A stretch of 64,000 nucleotides of DNA. It comes from Symsagittifera roscoffensis. Lineage: Eukaryota; Xenacoelomorpha; Acoela; Convolutidae. A program made the position numbers and the translations under genes. The notes under the pieces were generated by a model. The model was not told the DNA's origin. It did no database searches and saw only the letters and a list, made by a program, of their open reading frames with translations. Of the stretch, positions 1 through 12,910 are shown in pieces (position 1 is the stretch's first letter; each line of letters begins with the position of its first letter). Location: contig NC_087064.1 of the NCBI RefSeq assembly GCF_963678635.1, forward strand, positions 67,692,025 through 67,756,024, in the 5' to 3' direction.

Positions 1-29
1 CGATATGTATCTTCCGGGCGAATGTTACA
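1..29 (+). repeat. 3' end of the 5' LTR of copy 1 (cut by window start)
   Basis: These 29 bases are the same as the last 29 bases of the LTRs ending at 18162, 19565 and 43245, closing with the inverted terminal sequence CGAATGTTACA. They are followed by the same internal sequence that follows the 5' LTR of copy 2. Confidence 0.9.
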
Positions 30-41
30 TGTATGTTTTTA

Positions 42-59
42 TGGCGCTCCTGGGTGTTA
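42..59 (+). other. Candidate tRNA primer binding site, copy 1
   Basis: Twelve bases after the LTR end there is an 18-base stretch beginning TGGCGCTCC, the complement of a tRNA 3' end terminating in GCGCCA. The same site follows the 5' LTR of copy 2. The TGG start and the position fit a minus-strand primer site. I cannot name the tRNA. Confidence 0.5.
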
Positions 60-955
60 TTCTTTCACAACATCATGACCGGCGGAACCGTTAACGAGCA
101 CTCCGCGCCGAGCGGATGCTCACATTAACGCCCTTAATAGGCCTAAACCGCCGGGGCGGAAGGGTAGTTCGGAACGCGGAAGCCTTCCGGATTACCGTGA
201 ATAGTTTTTTAACCTAGTTAAGACCGAAAATTCACGAACCAGGAAGGGTGGGGGGAATCGCGAACCCCTCATCCCCTGAGTGGTTTGTGACCAAAAACAC
301 TTAAAGATATAAGTAAAACCAAACAAAAAGTAGTATAGTACCCAAGAAAAACAAAAAACATAAAAAATAACCGAAAAAACCAAAAACAGTAAAAAAAGTA
401 AAAAAATCAGTAGAAATCATCCCCCCAGACAAGATGTGATCCAACCCCCCCGTTTGTTGTTGATAGATATATTGTTGTTACAGGCATTTATATCAGTCAG
501 GATCGTTATGATCAGTTTTGTAGCCCGTTTGTGAGGCTTGTACTGTAGGGTTATTTGAGCATTTAATCACGTTAATGATAAATTGCGCTCAATCCGGAAG
601 GGTCAGCTGATTTGCGCTCAATTCGGAAGGGTCTTGGGTGAAGACCGATCCGGCAAGCAGTACAAGGAGCAACAAGAAGGGGCTAAACGACAACAACAAT
701 CGACTGTTGGGTATCGTTAACAAGTTTTGTAGCCCTTTTGGTACAAAAAGTAAGATAGTAATCTGTGGGGGGCTCGACAGTGCTGCACTGTAGTGACCCT
801 TCACCGAACTGCGAATATCCGAGTCAAGCACCTTAATTCGGATATTGAGGAAACCCGGAGGGGTATAGTATTACTAATATTATTATTTATATAGCCTATA
901 TTAATAGTCTTATATCGTTTTTCAGTGAAAAACAACGAAAACAGACCGGTTTTTA

Positions 956-981
956 GGGTCAAAATAGCGATATTTTGATCC
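956..981 (+). other. Conserved leader hairpin with GCGA (GNRA) loop, copy 1
   Basis: TCAAAATA and TATTTTGA form eight Watson-Crick pairs around a GCGA tetraloop, extended by a G.U and two G-C pairs at the base. The hairpin is unchanged in copy 2 at 20491-20516. GNRA hairpins occur in retroviral packaging and dimer signals; that role here is inference. Confidence 0.55.
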
Positions 982-1959
982 CCCCACAAGTCGCGATTTT
1001 TGAGATATCGATATTTTTTCAAACGGAAAAAAGCGCTAAGTTAGTGTGTTACATCGTAACTGCACTACCACAATAGATAGAACCGGTTAAGTTTAGTTCG
1101 GAAGTGGTTGGAACTATTTTGGAACCAAAAACCGAATTTTCGTGATTTTTGAGAAAAAGAAACACTATAGATTTAGAAAATTTTTTGGAATTTTTTGAGT
1201 TACGACAGTAAAATTAGTTGTTCGGACAACGTCCACTAGTGAATCTACGAGTTTTAAAACCCGCTACCCGAAAGCCTTCCGGGTTGCAGAGAAATCGAAC
1301 ATAACGTGTTTGATTTGGTGGATTCATCAATCCGGAGGTGTCCAGGTAGCATGGTTTTTCGCAAATTTTTTCTACAAAAGCGTTTTAGATCGGGTCTTTT
1401 GCATTGAACGAGAAGAGTATAGGCCTTCTGAGCTCGGATCAATAATTTTTAGGTCGAAAGGACCAGAATTGCGGAAAAAGTTAGGTGGAGCCTATAAGCG
1501 AGAAATTTTTTGAGTTTGCAAGAAAGACGTTTTAGTTAATAACTTTGGAACTACTGAGCATATTGAGTTGATCTTGGTACCAATAGATCAAACATTAGCT
1601 GAGCTTATTGATAGGGTCAGAAATTTTTTGGAAAAGTAAGCGTGAAAATTTTTTGAGATTGTTTTTACCAAATAACACAAATCCGGAGGGGTACACCCTT
1701 CACGTTTTATAAATTTTTCTGAAAAACCATAGACCCCTACCAAAAGGTAATAGCGGTTGAATAAAGTAACTTTAGGCCGTTCTAGACCAGAAGGGAGGGC
1801 TAAAGGCACAGCAAAAGCTAAATCGAGCCGAAGTTAGGCCAGCGATAAGACCCTTCACCGTTAGCGTGAATTGTCAAATAAGAGGCTTAACTTCAATCCG
1901 GAAGGGTCTAGGAAGGTAGTACATACCCTTCCCAGTTAATTGAAAGAGCATAATTGCAT

Positions 1960-2312
1960 CGGAGAACGTATCCGGAGGGGTATAGGTTGAAAAAAGGAAA
2001 TCTCCGAAAAGCCACTTTTACAAAACCGGAGGGCTCCCAATCCGGAGGGGTCAAAGATTTTTCAAGTTAGGAGGGGTCCGAATCCGGAGGGGTCTTATAG
2101 TTGCTAATTCGGAGGGGTCCGAATCCGGAGGGGTCTTATAGTTGCTAATTCAGAGGGGTCCAAATCCGGAGGGGTCTTGTATTAACCAACTCAGAGGGGT
2201 CCAAATCCGGAGGGGTCTTGTATTAACCAACTCAGAGGGGTCCAAATCCGGAGGGGTCTAGATTCTATCAATCCGGAAGGGTCCTATTTGTGCCAATCCG
2301 GAGGGGTATTAT
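1960..2312 (+). repeat. Tandem array of TCCGGAGGGGTC motifs in leader, copy 1
   Basis: Roughly 40-45-bp units repeat here. Each pairs an AGAGGGGTCC or GGAGGGGTCC half with an AATCCGGAGGGGTC half, separated by short linkers such as TTGTATTAACCAACTC. Copy 1 has more units than copy 2 (21500-21762), so the array expands or contracts. Isolated copies of the motif occur earlier in the leader and once in the LTR (near 17684). Confidence 0.8.
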
Positions 2313-3085
2313 TTTATTAAGGACTTAGGTAGACGAAAGAAAGACTAAAAAGTGAGAGGTATTAGGTTATTAACACACAGGCTAGGTATCAGTGACTGCA
2401 CTGGTAACTTGCCTTTCAATAAGAACCAGACTAATACAAAACAGGTCCGAACTCGGATATTCGCGACACCAAGTCTAAATTAAAAAGAGCGTGATTCATT
2501 GGTGTGGATTGAAACATAATACGTTTTTGGGGAAAGTGACTGCCCTGAGGATTTTAGTAGGTCTAGCTCGGGCAGTCCGAAGGCAGATAGGTAACACAGT
2601 ACTCGGTGGGCGCAATAGACGCCCACTTGAGAAAATTACTGCCTTCAAAGTTTTGTCTGTTTGGTGCGGCACCGAGCAGGGAAAGCTTTTTTTTAAAAGA
2701 CAGGTTCGATTATTGTACTGCGACCGACTAAGAGTACAAGACACATACGTTTTTTTTTATATATACATTCATATTGTGTCAAAATAAATTATTTGTTTTT
2801 GATTTTAAATCAACGTAAACTGTGCTTGATTGGGTAGTGAGTACATTATCTTTTAAATTGACTGAGAACATCATATTGTGCTAGTTTCAAAATCTTTGGA
2901 CCGATAATCGGTTAGTGTGAATAAATTTTATACAAACTGTACTCTGACAACATACAGGGATTCGTGGTCACTATTTAATAGAATCTGGTGAAATTTATTG
3001 TGTTGTGTCATTATTATTCTTAACAAAACTATAAGGTCTCTAGCAATTGAGTCAGGAGTAGGCATTGGAAAGTGACAAATAGAGA

Positions 3086-6000
3086 ATGAGTCTAGACAAG
3101 TCAAGGATACCAAAACGAGGTAATAGCTCTAGGAAATTCATACCTGAAAAGCAAAGAAAAACGATGACCGATCCTTTTGTGGATTGGATCAAGCGATCCC
3201 GGTCTGACAAAAGGGGGACGGTTTCAGGCAGAATGGTTGAAACGAGAAGTCAGAAGACCTCAGAAGAGCGAAGAGAACTGTTAGAAGTGGAGGTCAATAC
3301 GGACCAGACCATGAATGACAACCAGGAAGTAAATGGACTGGAAGGAAGAGGCAGAAGGCTGGCGAGTGAATCTACCCCGGTAGAACAATGCCATGATTTT
3401 GCCACTTCCATAGGGACATTGGATCGGGAAGAGATGTCGGAACTGTCCGACATCTCAACTGAAGTAGCGGCAACGAGAAGATCTCCGACAGACAACACTG
3501 TGATGGCAGGCGGAACTGGGAAACAAACAACGTCATCATCGTTCTCAGAAAGAATGAAGAACACCTTCGGAAACATCTTTCCATTCACCATGGGAGGAGG
3601 CGCGGGGAACGAAGTTGAAACCCAGGAGGAAGAGGATGAAGAGGAGCAAGGGGACTTTGGATCTCAAGTCAGCCTCAATAGTTCGATCCAGGAGAGTGAG
3701 ACACACGTCGGAAGAGAGACTGGAACCATGGACAAATTTGGTGTTGTGACAACGATAAGCAAAGAGGCAAACACACCGGGCCAGTCAAAAGACTTCGCGA
3801 TTAGGACAAGTTCGGAGCCACAACCTGGTGGAGAGAGTAGAACCAGAGGGCTTGGCAACGCGTTAATGGATCCTGAAATAAATAATGAAAAGACGTTGAA
3901 GCAGAGAGTCAAGGCCCGGATCTCGACAAGCACGAAGTTACCTGGGACCGACAGGGTTACACCACCACTAGTGACGCCACTCATGGATAACGGGGCAGCA
4001 CTAGAGGAAGCCTTAAACAACATAGTGGGCAGTTTAGGAGAACAAAATGAACAGATGTCGATAAGGATGAGTGAACTAGAAAGAGCAGTTCACATTGAAA
4101 GAGAAAGCCTGCGGGAAGAAATAAACCGCAACAGACAAGAAGTTGGCAGAAGCGAAAAACGCTTGAAAGAAAGAACGGACGAACATATGACGAGGAACTT
4201 GTCGCGAATGACAAGAGAGGCGGAACAGAGGGAGTTACGCTTAAGAGCCGACATGGAGAAGTTAAGAATTCAGCAAGAGCAGTCTCTTGGGACTCTTGCC
4301 ACAAAGATAGACGCGATGATGGAGAGGCGAACTCAGGTTATCATGGATAGGTTGGACGGGCTACTAAGCAGCAAGAGTGGACCAAAAGAAGGAGAGCCGA
4401 ACTCGGGAGGTCCCAGCAGGGAACCGAGGGTGAACTTCAATGAACATCAAAGGAGGAAGACGTATGGATCCACTAGAGGCAGGGGCAGTTCATCAGGCTA
4501 TGCCACAAGGGGTAATACAGCATGGGGCCCGAACAGTAGAGCAAGTTCAACGGGGAACAGACGAACCTCTAACGAACGACCAACGCAAAGCACACATGCG
4601 ACTGGGAGAAGTGATTCCGGCAACAGGGGGCATGCAAGCCCGAGGAGGAGTCATGTGGGCCAAGCGGGAAGCGCTCACGGTGATTCGGATTGCAGGGATG
4701 CACCGCACACAGAGCCTTCGACGAGGTGTGAGGACACTCAGGCGGGACACTCAAGGGATGCTACGGCAATGGCCACAGCATTTGAACCCCTGAACAGGTC
4801 TTTGGAGACATTCCTGACGCGGTTATCTAGAACCAATGAACGCAGTGAGAAGTCCAGAAGAGTCTTTAAGAAGCCAACATGCTACAAAGACGAATCTGAT
4901 GGCTGTATTGATACCTGGATAGAGGTAATGAAGCTGCATTTCGAGGAAGAGGACTTATCGGAGAGACAGGAATGCAGCGCGCTCACCAGCAACTTAGAAG
5001 GGACAGCCCTGAACTGTGTCATGGCCAAGAAACAGTATCAACGTGACACTGCTGAGAAAATCTTCGAAATCTTGTTAAACCGTTTCGGATCAGGGGTGCA
5101 GGGGCACCAGGCGATGATGCGCTTCGAGAAACGGAGGCAACGAGAGGATGAAACCATAGACAAGTTTCTTGATGATTTGGAAATGCTGAGAAGACGCAGC
5201 CAACCGGATGAGTCAAACCGAAGGATGAACCTGGCCGTAGCCTCAAAATTCATCGATGGTGTGAAAAATGATGAACTTCGTACGATGCTAGCAACGCATT
5301 ACACACCACTATCAACTAATGCGCCAACACCGGAGGAGTTGAGGCTCAAATCAAAAGAGTATCTTTTGTTGAAACCTCCTTCGAGATCTGGATATTACAA
5401 GAACAATTATGGCAATTTTAACAACGGACCAGCAAACCAAGGGAACAATTGGTACAAACCGAGGGATGATATGGACAAGAGACGCTCTTGTGCTAATTGC
5501 AGTTCAACGAGCCATCATGTGTCAGCATGCCCAGCTTACAAACAAGGCATGAAAGCAATAGGCTTTAGCCTCGAGGACGAAGATGCGTCAGAGTTGGACC
5601 ATGAGGATTTCATGAGAGGAGTAATTGCAAAATTCGGCCCGAGGTGTTTCTTTTGCAACTTGGAAGGTCATTTTAAATCAGATTGTCCGCAATTCTGGGA
5701 TGCAGTGGCAGACATCAAGCATCCAAGACATGAAGAAGCTTTGTCAGGAGTGAAAGCCAGCAAGGCTCGACTTTTGAGTGAAGCGGAGGCACGCAGAAAG
5801 GATAAACCTCAAGAGCTGGCGGCAAAGAAAATGCAAGCGGTAACAGAGGAAGCACGTGAACCGGAACCAGCAACTGCGGCCGATGACTTCAAAATCCATT
5901 ATAGGGCAGCTGCGAGGGATGCTATAAATAGAGTACAGCAGGAACTAGTGACGAAAGAGATTGAACAAAAGGTGAAACTCGAGCTGGAGAATGAAAAATT

Positions 6001-9000
6001 ACAGGAGCAACTGAACGCCTTCGAAGCAACGGAAGTTGAAGAGGCAAAAGCACCAAGCAGCTTGAGCATGAAACTCAATGTTATCTCTGGTCAGAGGTTC
6101 GGTATGGCACCGCAAGGAAGTAAAATACAGTCGATAATCTCGGTGGCAGGGCATCAGGTAATCAGAAATCTGAGTGAACCGTCTGAGTTCACTTTGATGC
6201 ATTTGGACACATATGCAGACTATCTGAGGCAGATGGAGCCACGCACCGAGTCGAGGGCTGTGAGGGCACTACTAACGACGGGTGGCCCTCGTATGAAGAA
6301 ACTTCATGGACGCTACCTAGAAGTCTATGGGCCGTATCAAGTGATGCTGAACGTGGATGGGATCAGTATCTACACCAGGACTTATGTAACAACAGATGAT
6401 GACCAAATAGGGCAGATCTATTTGGGAGAAGAGGAACTCAAGGTCCGCAAGATAGGCCATGACGCCATGATGGAACAAGACGCAGTACACATTGGATATG
6501 AAGCAGATGTGACAGCACATCTGCTCGACACCAACGGAACAAAAATTGGAGTCACAGGGCTTCTGGACACAGGAGCGGTAGTGAGTGTGATGCCGATAAA
6601 AACTTGGGAAAGAATGGGCTTCACGCGGGAAGATCTAATTCCAACGAATCTCCGACTGGCCGCAGCCAATCGAGGAGCTATCTACGTAGCCAGAAGAACA
6701 CCAATAACGATCCTCCACATGGGAGGACGGGATCTTTGGATGAGCTTCCTGGTGGTAGAGAATCTGGACAATGCCGACCAATTCATCTTGGGCAGAGATT
6801 TTGTCAGGAATTTTGACGTGATGATTGACTTGAACAACGGTCTAATACGGATTAGAAACCCGGACCAAAAGTATGTTAAGAGACCAATTAATAGGATAAT
6901 AACAGACGAAAATAAGGTACCAGTTTTTTTGGATAGAAAAGTAAAATTAAAACCAGGACAAGCTGTAGTAGCAACTTTTAGAATGAGAAATTTAAATTCG
7001 TTAAGTGATAGTAAACAGGTTTGCTTAGTACCGAATCCAAATAGTCAGAGTTCGGTGATTTTAGGCCTGAGCTTCTCGGTAATGCGAAACGGACTGTGTG
7101 TCAGTGTGTTGTTGAACACACTGGACACCACGGTTTCAATCCAGCGTGGAAAGAAGCTTGGCTACGCTTTGCCGATGAGGACCGACTATGAGGAGACAGA
7201 AAACTTGAAGAAATATAGTGTGAAAGACTGTCCTTATCATGCAAATAAAGATAAAATTTTAAAGAGAATTAATGAATTAAAATCAATTCATAAATTGTTT
7301 TCAATGAAACCCGAAACGGACGACGGCTTATCAAGCTGCTCGAATTTTCCGGAACGCCCCTCGTCATATGAACTAGATTCTGACAAACCGGTTTTGCCAG
7401 AAATAGAACATTTAAAAGGGAAAATAGGTGAGGGAGATTTTGAAAAATTGCGGGACGTTTTATATCGGAACGCAGATGTATTTTCGAAACATAAAGCGGA
7501 CATCGGTTGCTGTAACTTCGTAGAACACGAAATTGAACTGGAAGTAGGTGCCGTTCCGCACAGAGAGGGCGCGAGACGAATGACACCACACAAATCGGAA
7601 GCGTGCCGAGCGGAAATAGAAATGTTGCTTGAATACGACATGATAGAACCCTCGAAATTGCCATGGGCTTGCGGTGTAGTAATGGCAAAAAAGAAAGGGG
7701 GGCAGCTTAGATTTTGTTGCGACTTTCGTTACTTGAACGCGGTAACAATAAAAGATGCGTACCCGATACCGCGAATAGACGAGAGCCTCTCTAAGCTTGG
7801 TGATGCAAAGTTCTTCACCACATTGGACTTGGGTTCTGCCTTCTGGCAGGTTCCTTTGCGGAAGAAGGATAGGGAAAAAACCGGTTTCGCGTGCGAATTG
7901 GGGTTGTACCAGTGGAAGAGGATGCCCTTTGGCTTGTGCAATGCAACAGCAACTTTTCAAAGGCTGATGGCTCAGGCTTTGACAGGAGTGACCAAAAAGT
8001 ACGGGAATCTCTTGATGTGCTACGTGGATGACGTAGTCATAGCGACACCGACCCTGGAGGATCACATTGATCGGCTCGATGAGGTCTTCGGATGTATGAA
8101 AGGAGCAGGCTTGAAATGCAAACCATCGAAATGTGAAATCCTTAGGGATTCGATCAAGTACCTGGGAAGAATGGTGGACAGGCATGGTGTGAGGCCAGAT
8201 CCGGAAGCAGTATGGAAGGCTCCGAGGACGGACACACAGCTAATGAGCTTCCTGGGGTTTGCCAATTATTACAGTGAATTCATTAAAGGATATGCGGACA
8301 AGGTGTACCCGATGCAGAAGCTGATGCGCAGCAAAGGGAAAAAGTTCGAATGGAACGATGAGGCACAGGTTGCATTCGAGAACATAAAGCGGGAACTGTG
8401 CGAAGCGCCAGTGCTGGGCATGCCTACAGAAAAGGGCATGTATGTTCTCGACACAGACGCATCGGTGGTGGCCATCTCAGGAATCTTGCATCAAGAGCAA
8501 GAATGGAACGGAAGAACAGTTCTCCGTCCCATTGCATACGGCAGCAAAGTCTTGAGTGACACAGAGATGAAATATGGCGCACCAAAAGCAGAAATGTTTG
8601 CAGTAGTAACCTTCGTGGAAAAGTACCGTGCATACTTGGGGAGCGCTCCCTTCAAGTTACGCGTGGACAACAGAGCGTTATCCTGGTTGAAAACCTACTC
8701 GATGGATCAGAGTTATATTGGTAGATGGATAGTAAGATTGGATGGCTACCATATGATAATCGAACATAGGATGCGTGATAAACACCAGAATGCTGACAAC
8801 CTCAGCAAGAAAACTGAGTTCTATGAAAGATTGGAGCAGAAGCAGGCCAATCAGGCGGAAATAAAGGAGGGATTCTCGTTTCTGGACAAAGAAACTTATG
8901 AAGCGCTTCCCTTGACGAGATGGTTGGATAAGTCTGGACATCCAATTCCAGGGCACCCTGAGCTACCTGTAGAGAAAGCAGCCGAGCAAAGATCCTGTCC

Positions 9001-12000
9001 AAGGAGGACCCGGTCCCCTTGGATTTGTTGCTGCGCTCGAACCTGGTCCAGCAAGAACTCTCTCGCATGAATATAAACAGCCTCTCATTATTGGATAAAA
9101 CTGTGCAAGTCACACCACAAGTGATGCGGATGCTGGGTGGTTTGTTAGAAAGAGAAGTGACCAGAGATGACCCCGAGTGGACAGCAGCAGTGGCATCGCT
9201 AACAGTCAGTGAGAAGGTGAAGATCATGCCGTCCAGACGACAGCACGAAGAGAACGAAAGGGATTGTAGGACAATAGTTCAGCAACTAGTATCCTCAATA
9301 CCCCAAGAGATTTTAACAAGTACTTCTTACAGACAGAAAGAACAGGGGAGCTGCAAGCGAAAGAAAACCGTCACCTTTGTGGACCGGGATAAAGAGGGTG
9401 AAGTTGTAGAAAAAAATCAGCTGCAAGACTATTTGTCCGGGGAGAAGGATGAGGAGAAAAACCAGCGATCACAAGATCAACACCCGGGACAAGTAAATTT
9501 GTCCGGGGAGTCAGAGATAGACGAGAAAATTCCTGATGAGAACAAGGTTTTGTCCGGGGAGTTCAGATGGATGCGAAGAAAGTACAGACATGATCTGGAG
9601 GAGAGCGCAGTCTCCAGCACAACCTCTTCGACGGATGATGATTCCCGAAACTCAGGAATGGAACCTATTCCGACAGGAAATCGACCTCGGGATCAGAATT
9701 GTCAGAACTAGCGATACACACGCTACTAGTGGAAACTCGGGCAAGGGACCTGGACAGAGAAGTGTACCAGGATCCTGACAGTGATCGCTACCTAATACCA
9801 AGCGAAATAGTCTTTGACAACGCAGCGGATGACTTAGAAACGATAGCGGTATCGAAACGCTCGATAAGCCTGTTGCCGCAGAAAGAGGCATTCAGGACTG
9901 ATCTTCAACCGTTTCAGCAAGAAACACAACCGTTGGCGAAGATTTGGTGCGTTAAGATGGAAGAAGACACTCATCAACCCAACGAGCTGAATAGCCAGAT
10001 GAGGGTCATGAAGACGTACTTGAAGGCGAGATACAGACTCTCGGACCTTCTAAGGGCGCAGAGAAATGATCGCATGACAAGCAACCTAAAAAGGTGGATA
10101 GAAAACGGTGCACCTGACAAAGGTGACCTGGAAGAAGACAGCTATAGGATCCTGAGACAATACTTCATGCAGAAGGAGGGGAGATTATATCTGAACAAGG
10201 ACGGGATCGTGGCTTGCAGGAGAAGATCAAGGTCTTATACAAATATAACGCGATAGTGTTGCCGCAACTATATCAGACAGAACTGTTATTCAGGTCGCAT
10301 GATCAGATGGGCCATCAGGGGATCGACAAAGTATATCAGAGGATCCTGAAGCGCTTTGAGTGGCCTGGGATGAAAAAGGCATGTGAGAAATGGGTAACAG
10401 CGTGCCTGTCATGCCAACAGGTCAAGGATCCAAGGAAATTACGATTTCCTTTACAATCGATTGAGTCGTCTGAATTCAACGAGGTGGTGCAGATAGATCA
10501 CCAAAAGATATGCATGACAGACAGCGGTTATAACCAAGTCTTGGTCATGATAGATCACTTCACGAAGTATGCAGAGGCCGTGCCCTGCATAACAGCCTCG
10601 GCGGAAGAGACATGCGACCACCTGATCAATACGTGGATAGCAAGACATGGTTGTCCGATGACGTTTCAATCGGATAATGGAACAGCTTACGAAAGAGCTT
10701 ATGAGACGCTCACAGGTCGCTCAGGCTCACTCCACGACATACCACCCTCAAACGAATGGCCTAGTGGAAAGACAGAATAGGACGTTAGTGTCGATGCTGA
10801 GGGTATATTGTTCCAGGTACATGACCGATTGGGACAGATACCTTCCACAGGTGATGGGAGCTTATAATAGCACGCAACACTCCACCACTGGAGTCAGTCC
10901 ACACATGATGCTGACGGGGCACGAGAAGTCTTTACCCTTGACAATCTTCTACCCAGAGTATGAGGGAAAGAAAACATCTCCACAGGTTTACGTAAGGGAT
11001 GTGATCAGACGTCAACAGGAGTTGAACGATCTGTGCAGACGAAATACTCAGCAAGCACAGGCAAGGCAAAGGAAAAGATTCCACAAGAAAGCAGCTGGCG
11101 CAAAAGCTTACTCGGTGGGAGACTACGTATGGGTATTTCAGAACGTTATACCACCGAAAGGGACAAAGAAACTTCTAAAAAAAATGGAGGGGACCCTTCA
11201 TGATCACGGAGGTGCACCAGGAGGGACGCTTTTATAGACTGAGTACTGGCCGAGCCGCCCACTACGAGAACATCAAGCCACACAATTCATCGACAGAAGA
11301 CTGGTGTATACCTGCAGACATGGAAGAAGGGGATTATCTAATGATGGATCCTGCTTGTGAGGTCAATGAAAAGGGCACCAGGGAGAAGAACGATGGAAAC
11401 GAAGTCGTAGAGGAAGGTACGGATACACCATTGGACCTGGATCCAAACGAACAGATCGAAGCGGACGATGAAACCTTACCCTACGCGGAGGAAGATTGGC
11501 AGGATCCCGAACAGACAGAGGACCCCAAGAACTTGGAACCAGATCTTCCGTTCACAATGCAGACTCGTCAGAAGGACGGGACGAGACGAAGAAAGAAATA
11601 CAATCCTTACGGTGACGACTTTGTAGTGGATAGGATAGATCTAAAGAAGATAGTGGAGGAAGTAGTGGGTTTAGAGGAAATAACTGTGTCACAAGACATT
11701 GACATAGTCGATGATCACGACGATGAGTGGGTTGACGACTGGTCGAAACCCGAGGTAGAATTCGACGATGAGCAACAGCAGTCATATGAACAAGACCTGA
11801 CGAACCTGCGTGTCTTAGAGTGGCTGAAGGAAATGACATCAGACCCTAAAGAGACCAGCGTTACGATTCAAGACGTAGATCGTGAAAGCGCGAAATACAT
11901 TAAGACCGAACGAGATGATCCTTCCTGGGCTGCCCAGGAAGGACAACTGCTCATTCCAGCTTCTAACCTTGACTTGATATCCGGTATGCGATCGACGGGG

Positions 12001-12639
12001 ACGCCGATGGATATTTTTGTCCGGGGAGTGGGGGTAGGACTTACCCACACTGAAAACCTGATAATAAAAAAATTGAGAATAGCAAGAGAAACAGGAGAGT
12101 TAGAAGCAGAAACAGGCGAAGAACCTAAGAAACCTGGCATAGGCAGGGTAGTTGAGTCATATTTTAACTTACCAAATGAATATTCTAGTAACATAATACT
12201 AACAGACAGTGATTTCATACTCACAAACAGAACATGTGCGATAGCGATCACCGCAGACATGAGTTTTAGGACAGCGCTAGCGGCAGATTTTAAGAGGGAA
12301 TACAAAAACGTGGAATTTCTTTGGAAGCAAAGACCAGGGATAGGGGGCGTAGCAGCCTTACCTCCGGCGGTGTCGCGGATACCGGGAAAGTACTTATGCT
12401 TCTTGGTAACGAGGGCGACAGAGAAGCAGCACGTGGACCCAGAAAACCTAGTCTTGTCTTTGACGAGGCTGAGGGACTTCCTTGTGGAAATGGACGTGAA
12501 GGAGCTCTCGCTTCCAGTGTACGATCCAAACAGAGGAAGACTGCATCCTCGGGAATTGTACGCGCTTGTACACGTGATATTCTCTGATACGAACATACAA
12601 GTATATCTACATAAGAAATATTACTTAAGCATGGGCTGA
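3086..12639 (+). pseudogene. Broken gag-pol polyprotein gene of copy 1
   Basis: The first 1,994 codons are open and give coiled coil, capsid region, two CX2CX4HX4C zinc knuckles (about 5490 and 5645), DTGA protease (about 6567), RT with YVDD (about 8021) and RNase H. A 15-bp in-frame deletion after DPEAV (about 8211) removes five residues just after the RT core. A net 1-nt loss near 8987 shifts the frame, and more shifts follow: -1 near 9670, -7 near 10225, -14 near 10684 (inside the integrase core, just after its second Asp), +1 near 11180. Fragments at 9019-9711, 9699-10256, 10214-10780, 10677-11237 and 11200-12639 continue the same protein in changing frames. The final fragment holds the C-terminal macrodomain-like region. 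Unlike copy 2, both zinc knuckles keep their cysteines. Confidence 0.93.
9434..9561 (+). repeat. Three copies of TGTCCGGGGAG within pol, copy 1
   Basis: The 11-mer sits at 9434-9444, 9500-9510 and 9551-9561, each encoding LSGE. A fourth copy at 12018-12028 is read in another frame (F-V-R-G-V), and a fifth at 17230-17240 is noncoding and two bases from the 3' LTR. All five are kept in copy 2. The three clustered sites may come from an internal triplication. Confidence 0.8.
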
Positions 12640-12910
12640 GTGATGTGCGAAAGAGTGCTAGGCCAAAGATCAAGTCGTGTGTAATATGTGATATGTGCGT
12701 TATGTTATGTTATGTGGTAGGTTATTAAGATCATGGGTAAGTAGGGGTTAGTGACCATGAACAACTAAATGACGATCTTGGGAATAGATCCAAAGTTTGG
12801 ACTGTCCAATCTTAGGTCGAATTCCAAAATTTTAGAAACCAATTGATTTTAATAAATTTTAGGATAAATATCTTTTTATCTGAACTGTTTTAAGCAAATT
12901 TTAACGATAT
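12640..12910 (+). other. Spacer after gag-pol in copy 1, ending at the deletion junction
   Basis: There is no gene here. It holds a short TTATG repeat (about 12692) and matches 32154-32443 of copy 2. The joint of the 5.56-kb deletion is at about 12918, just inside the following frame, with at most one base of microhomology. Confidence 0.7.

Larger units (their letters stand above)
30..3085 (+). other. 5' untranslated leader of copy 1
   Basis: A leader of about 3 kb precedes gag, very long for an LTR element. It has no convincing gene; open stretches here are short and not conserved in length between copies. It contains many copies of a TCCGGA(A/G)GGG motif (from about 590 onward, densest at 1960-2312), repeated AAATTTTTTG tracts (about 1175-1660) and a GNRA-capped hairpin at 956-981. 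The leader is shared with copy 2 (19566-22550), with small indels. Roles in RNA packaging or translation are only inferred. Confidence 0.7.

Noticed and set aside
2491-2787. 98-codon frame in the leader as a possible gene
   Set aside because: It needs a non-ATG start, is cut to 68 codons in copy 2 by a short frame change, and has no recognisable product.
7460-8185. 241-codon minus-strand frame opposite pol
   Set aside because: It is the antisense shadow of the RT region; copy 2 breaks it into shorter frames while the pol frame stays open.
11868-12596. 242-codon minus-strand frame present in both copies
   Set aside because: It is opposite the conserved Pol C terminus and shows no domain; its openness follows from codon use of the sense strand.
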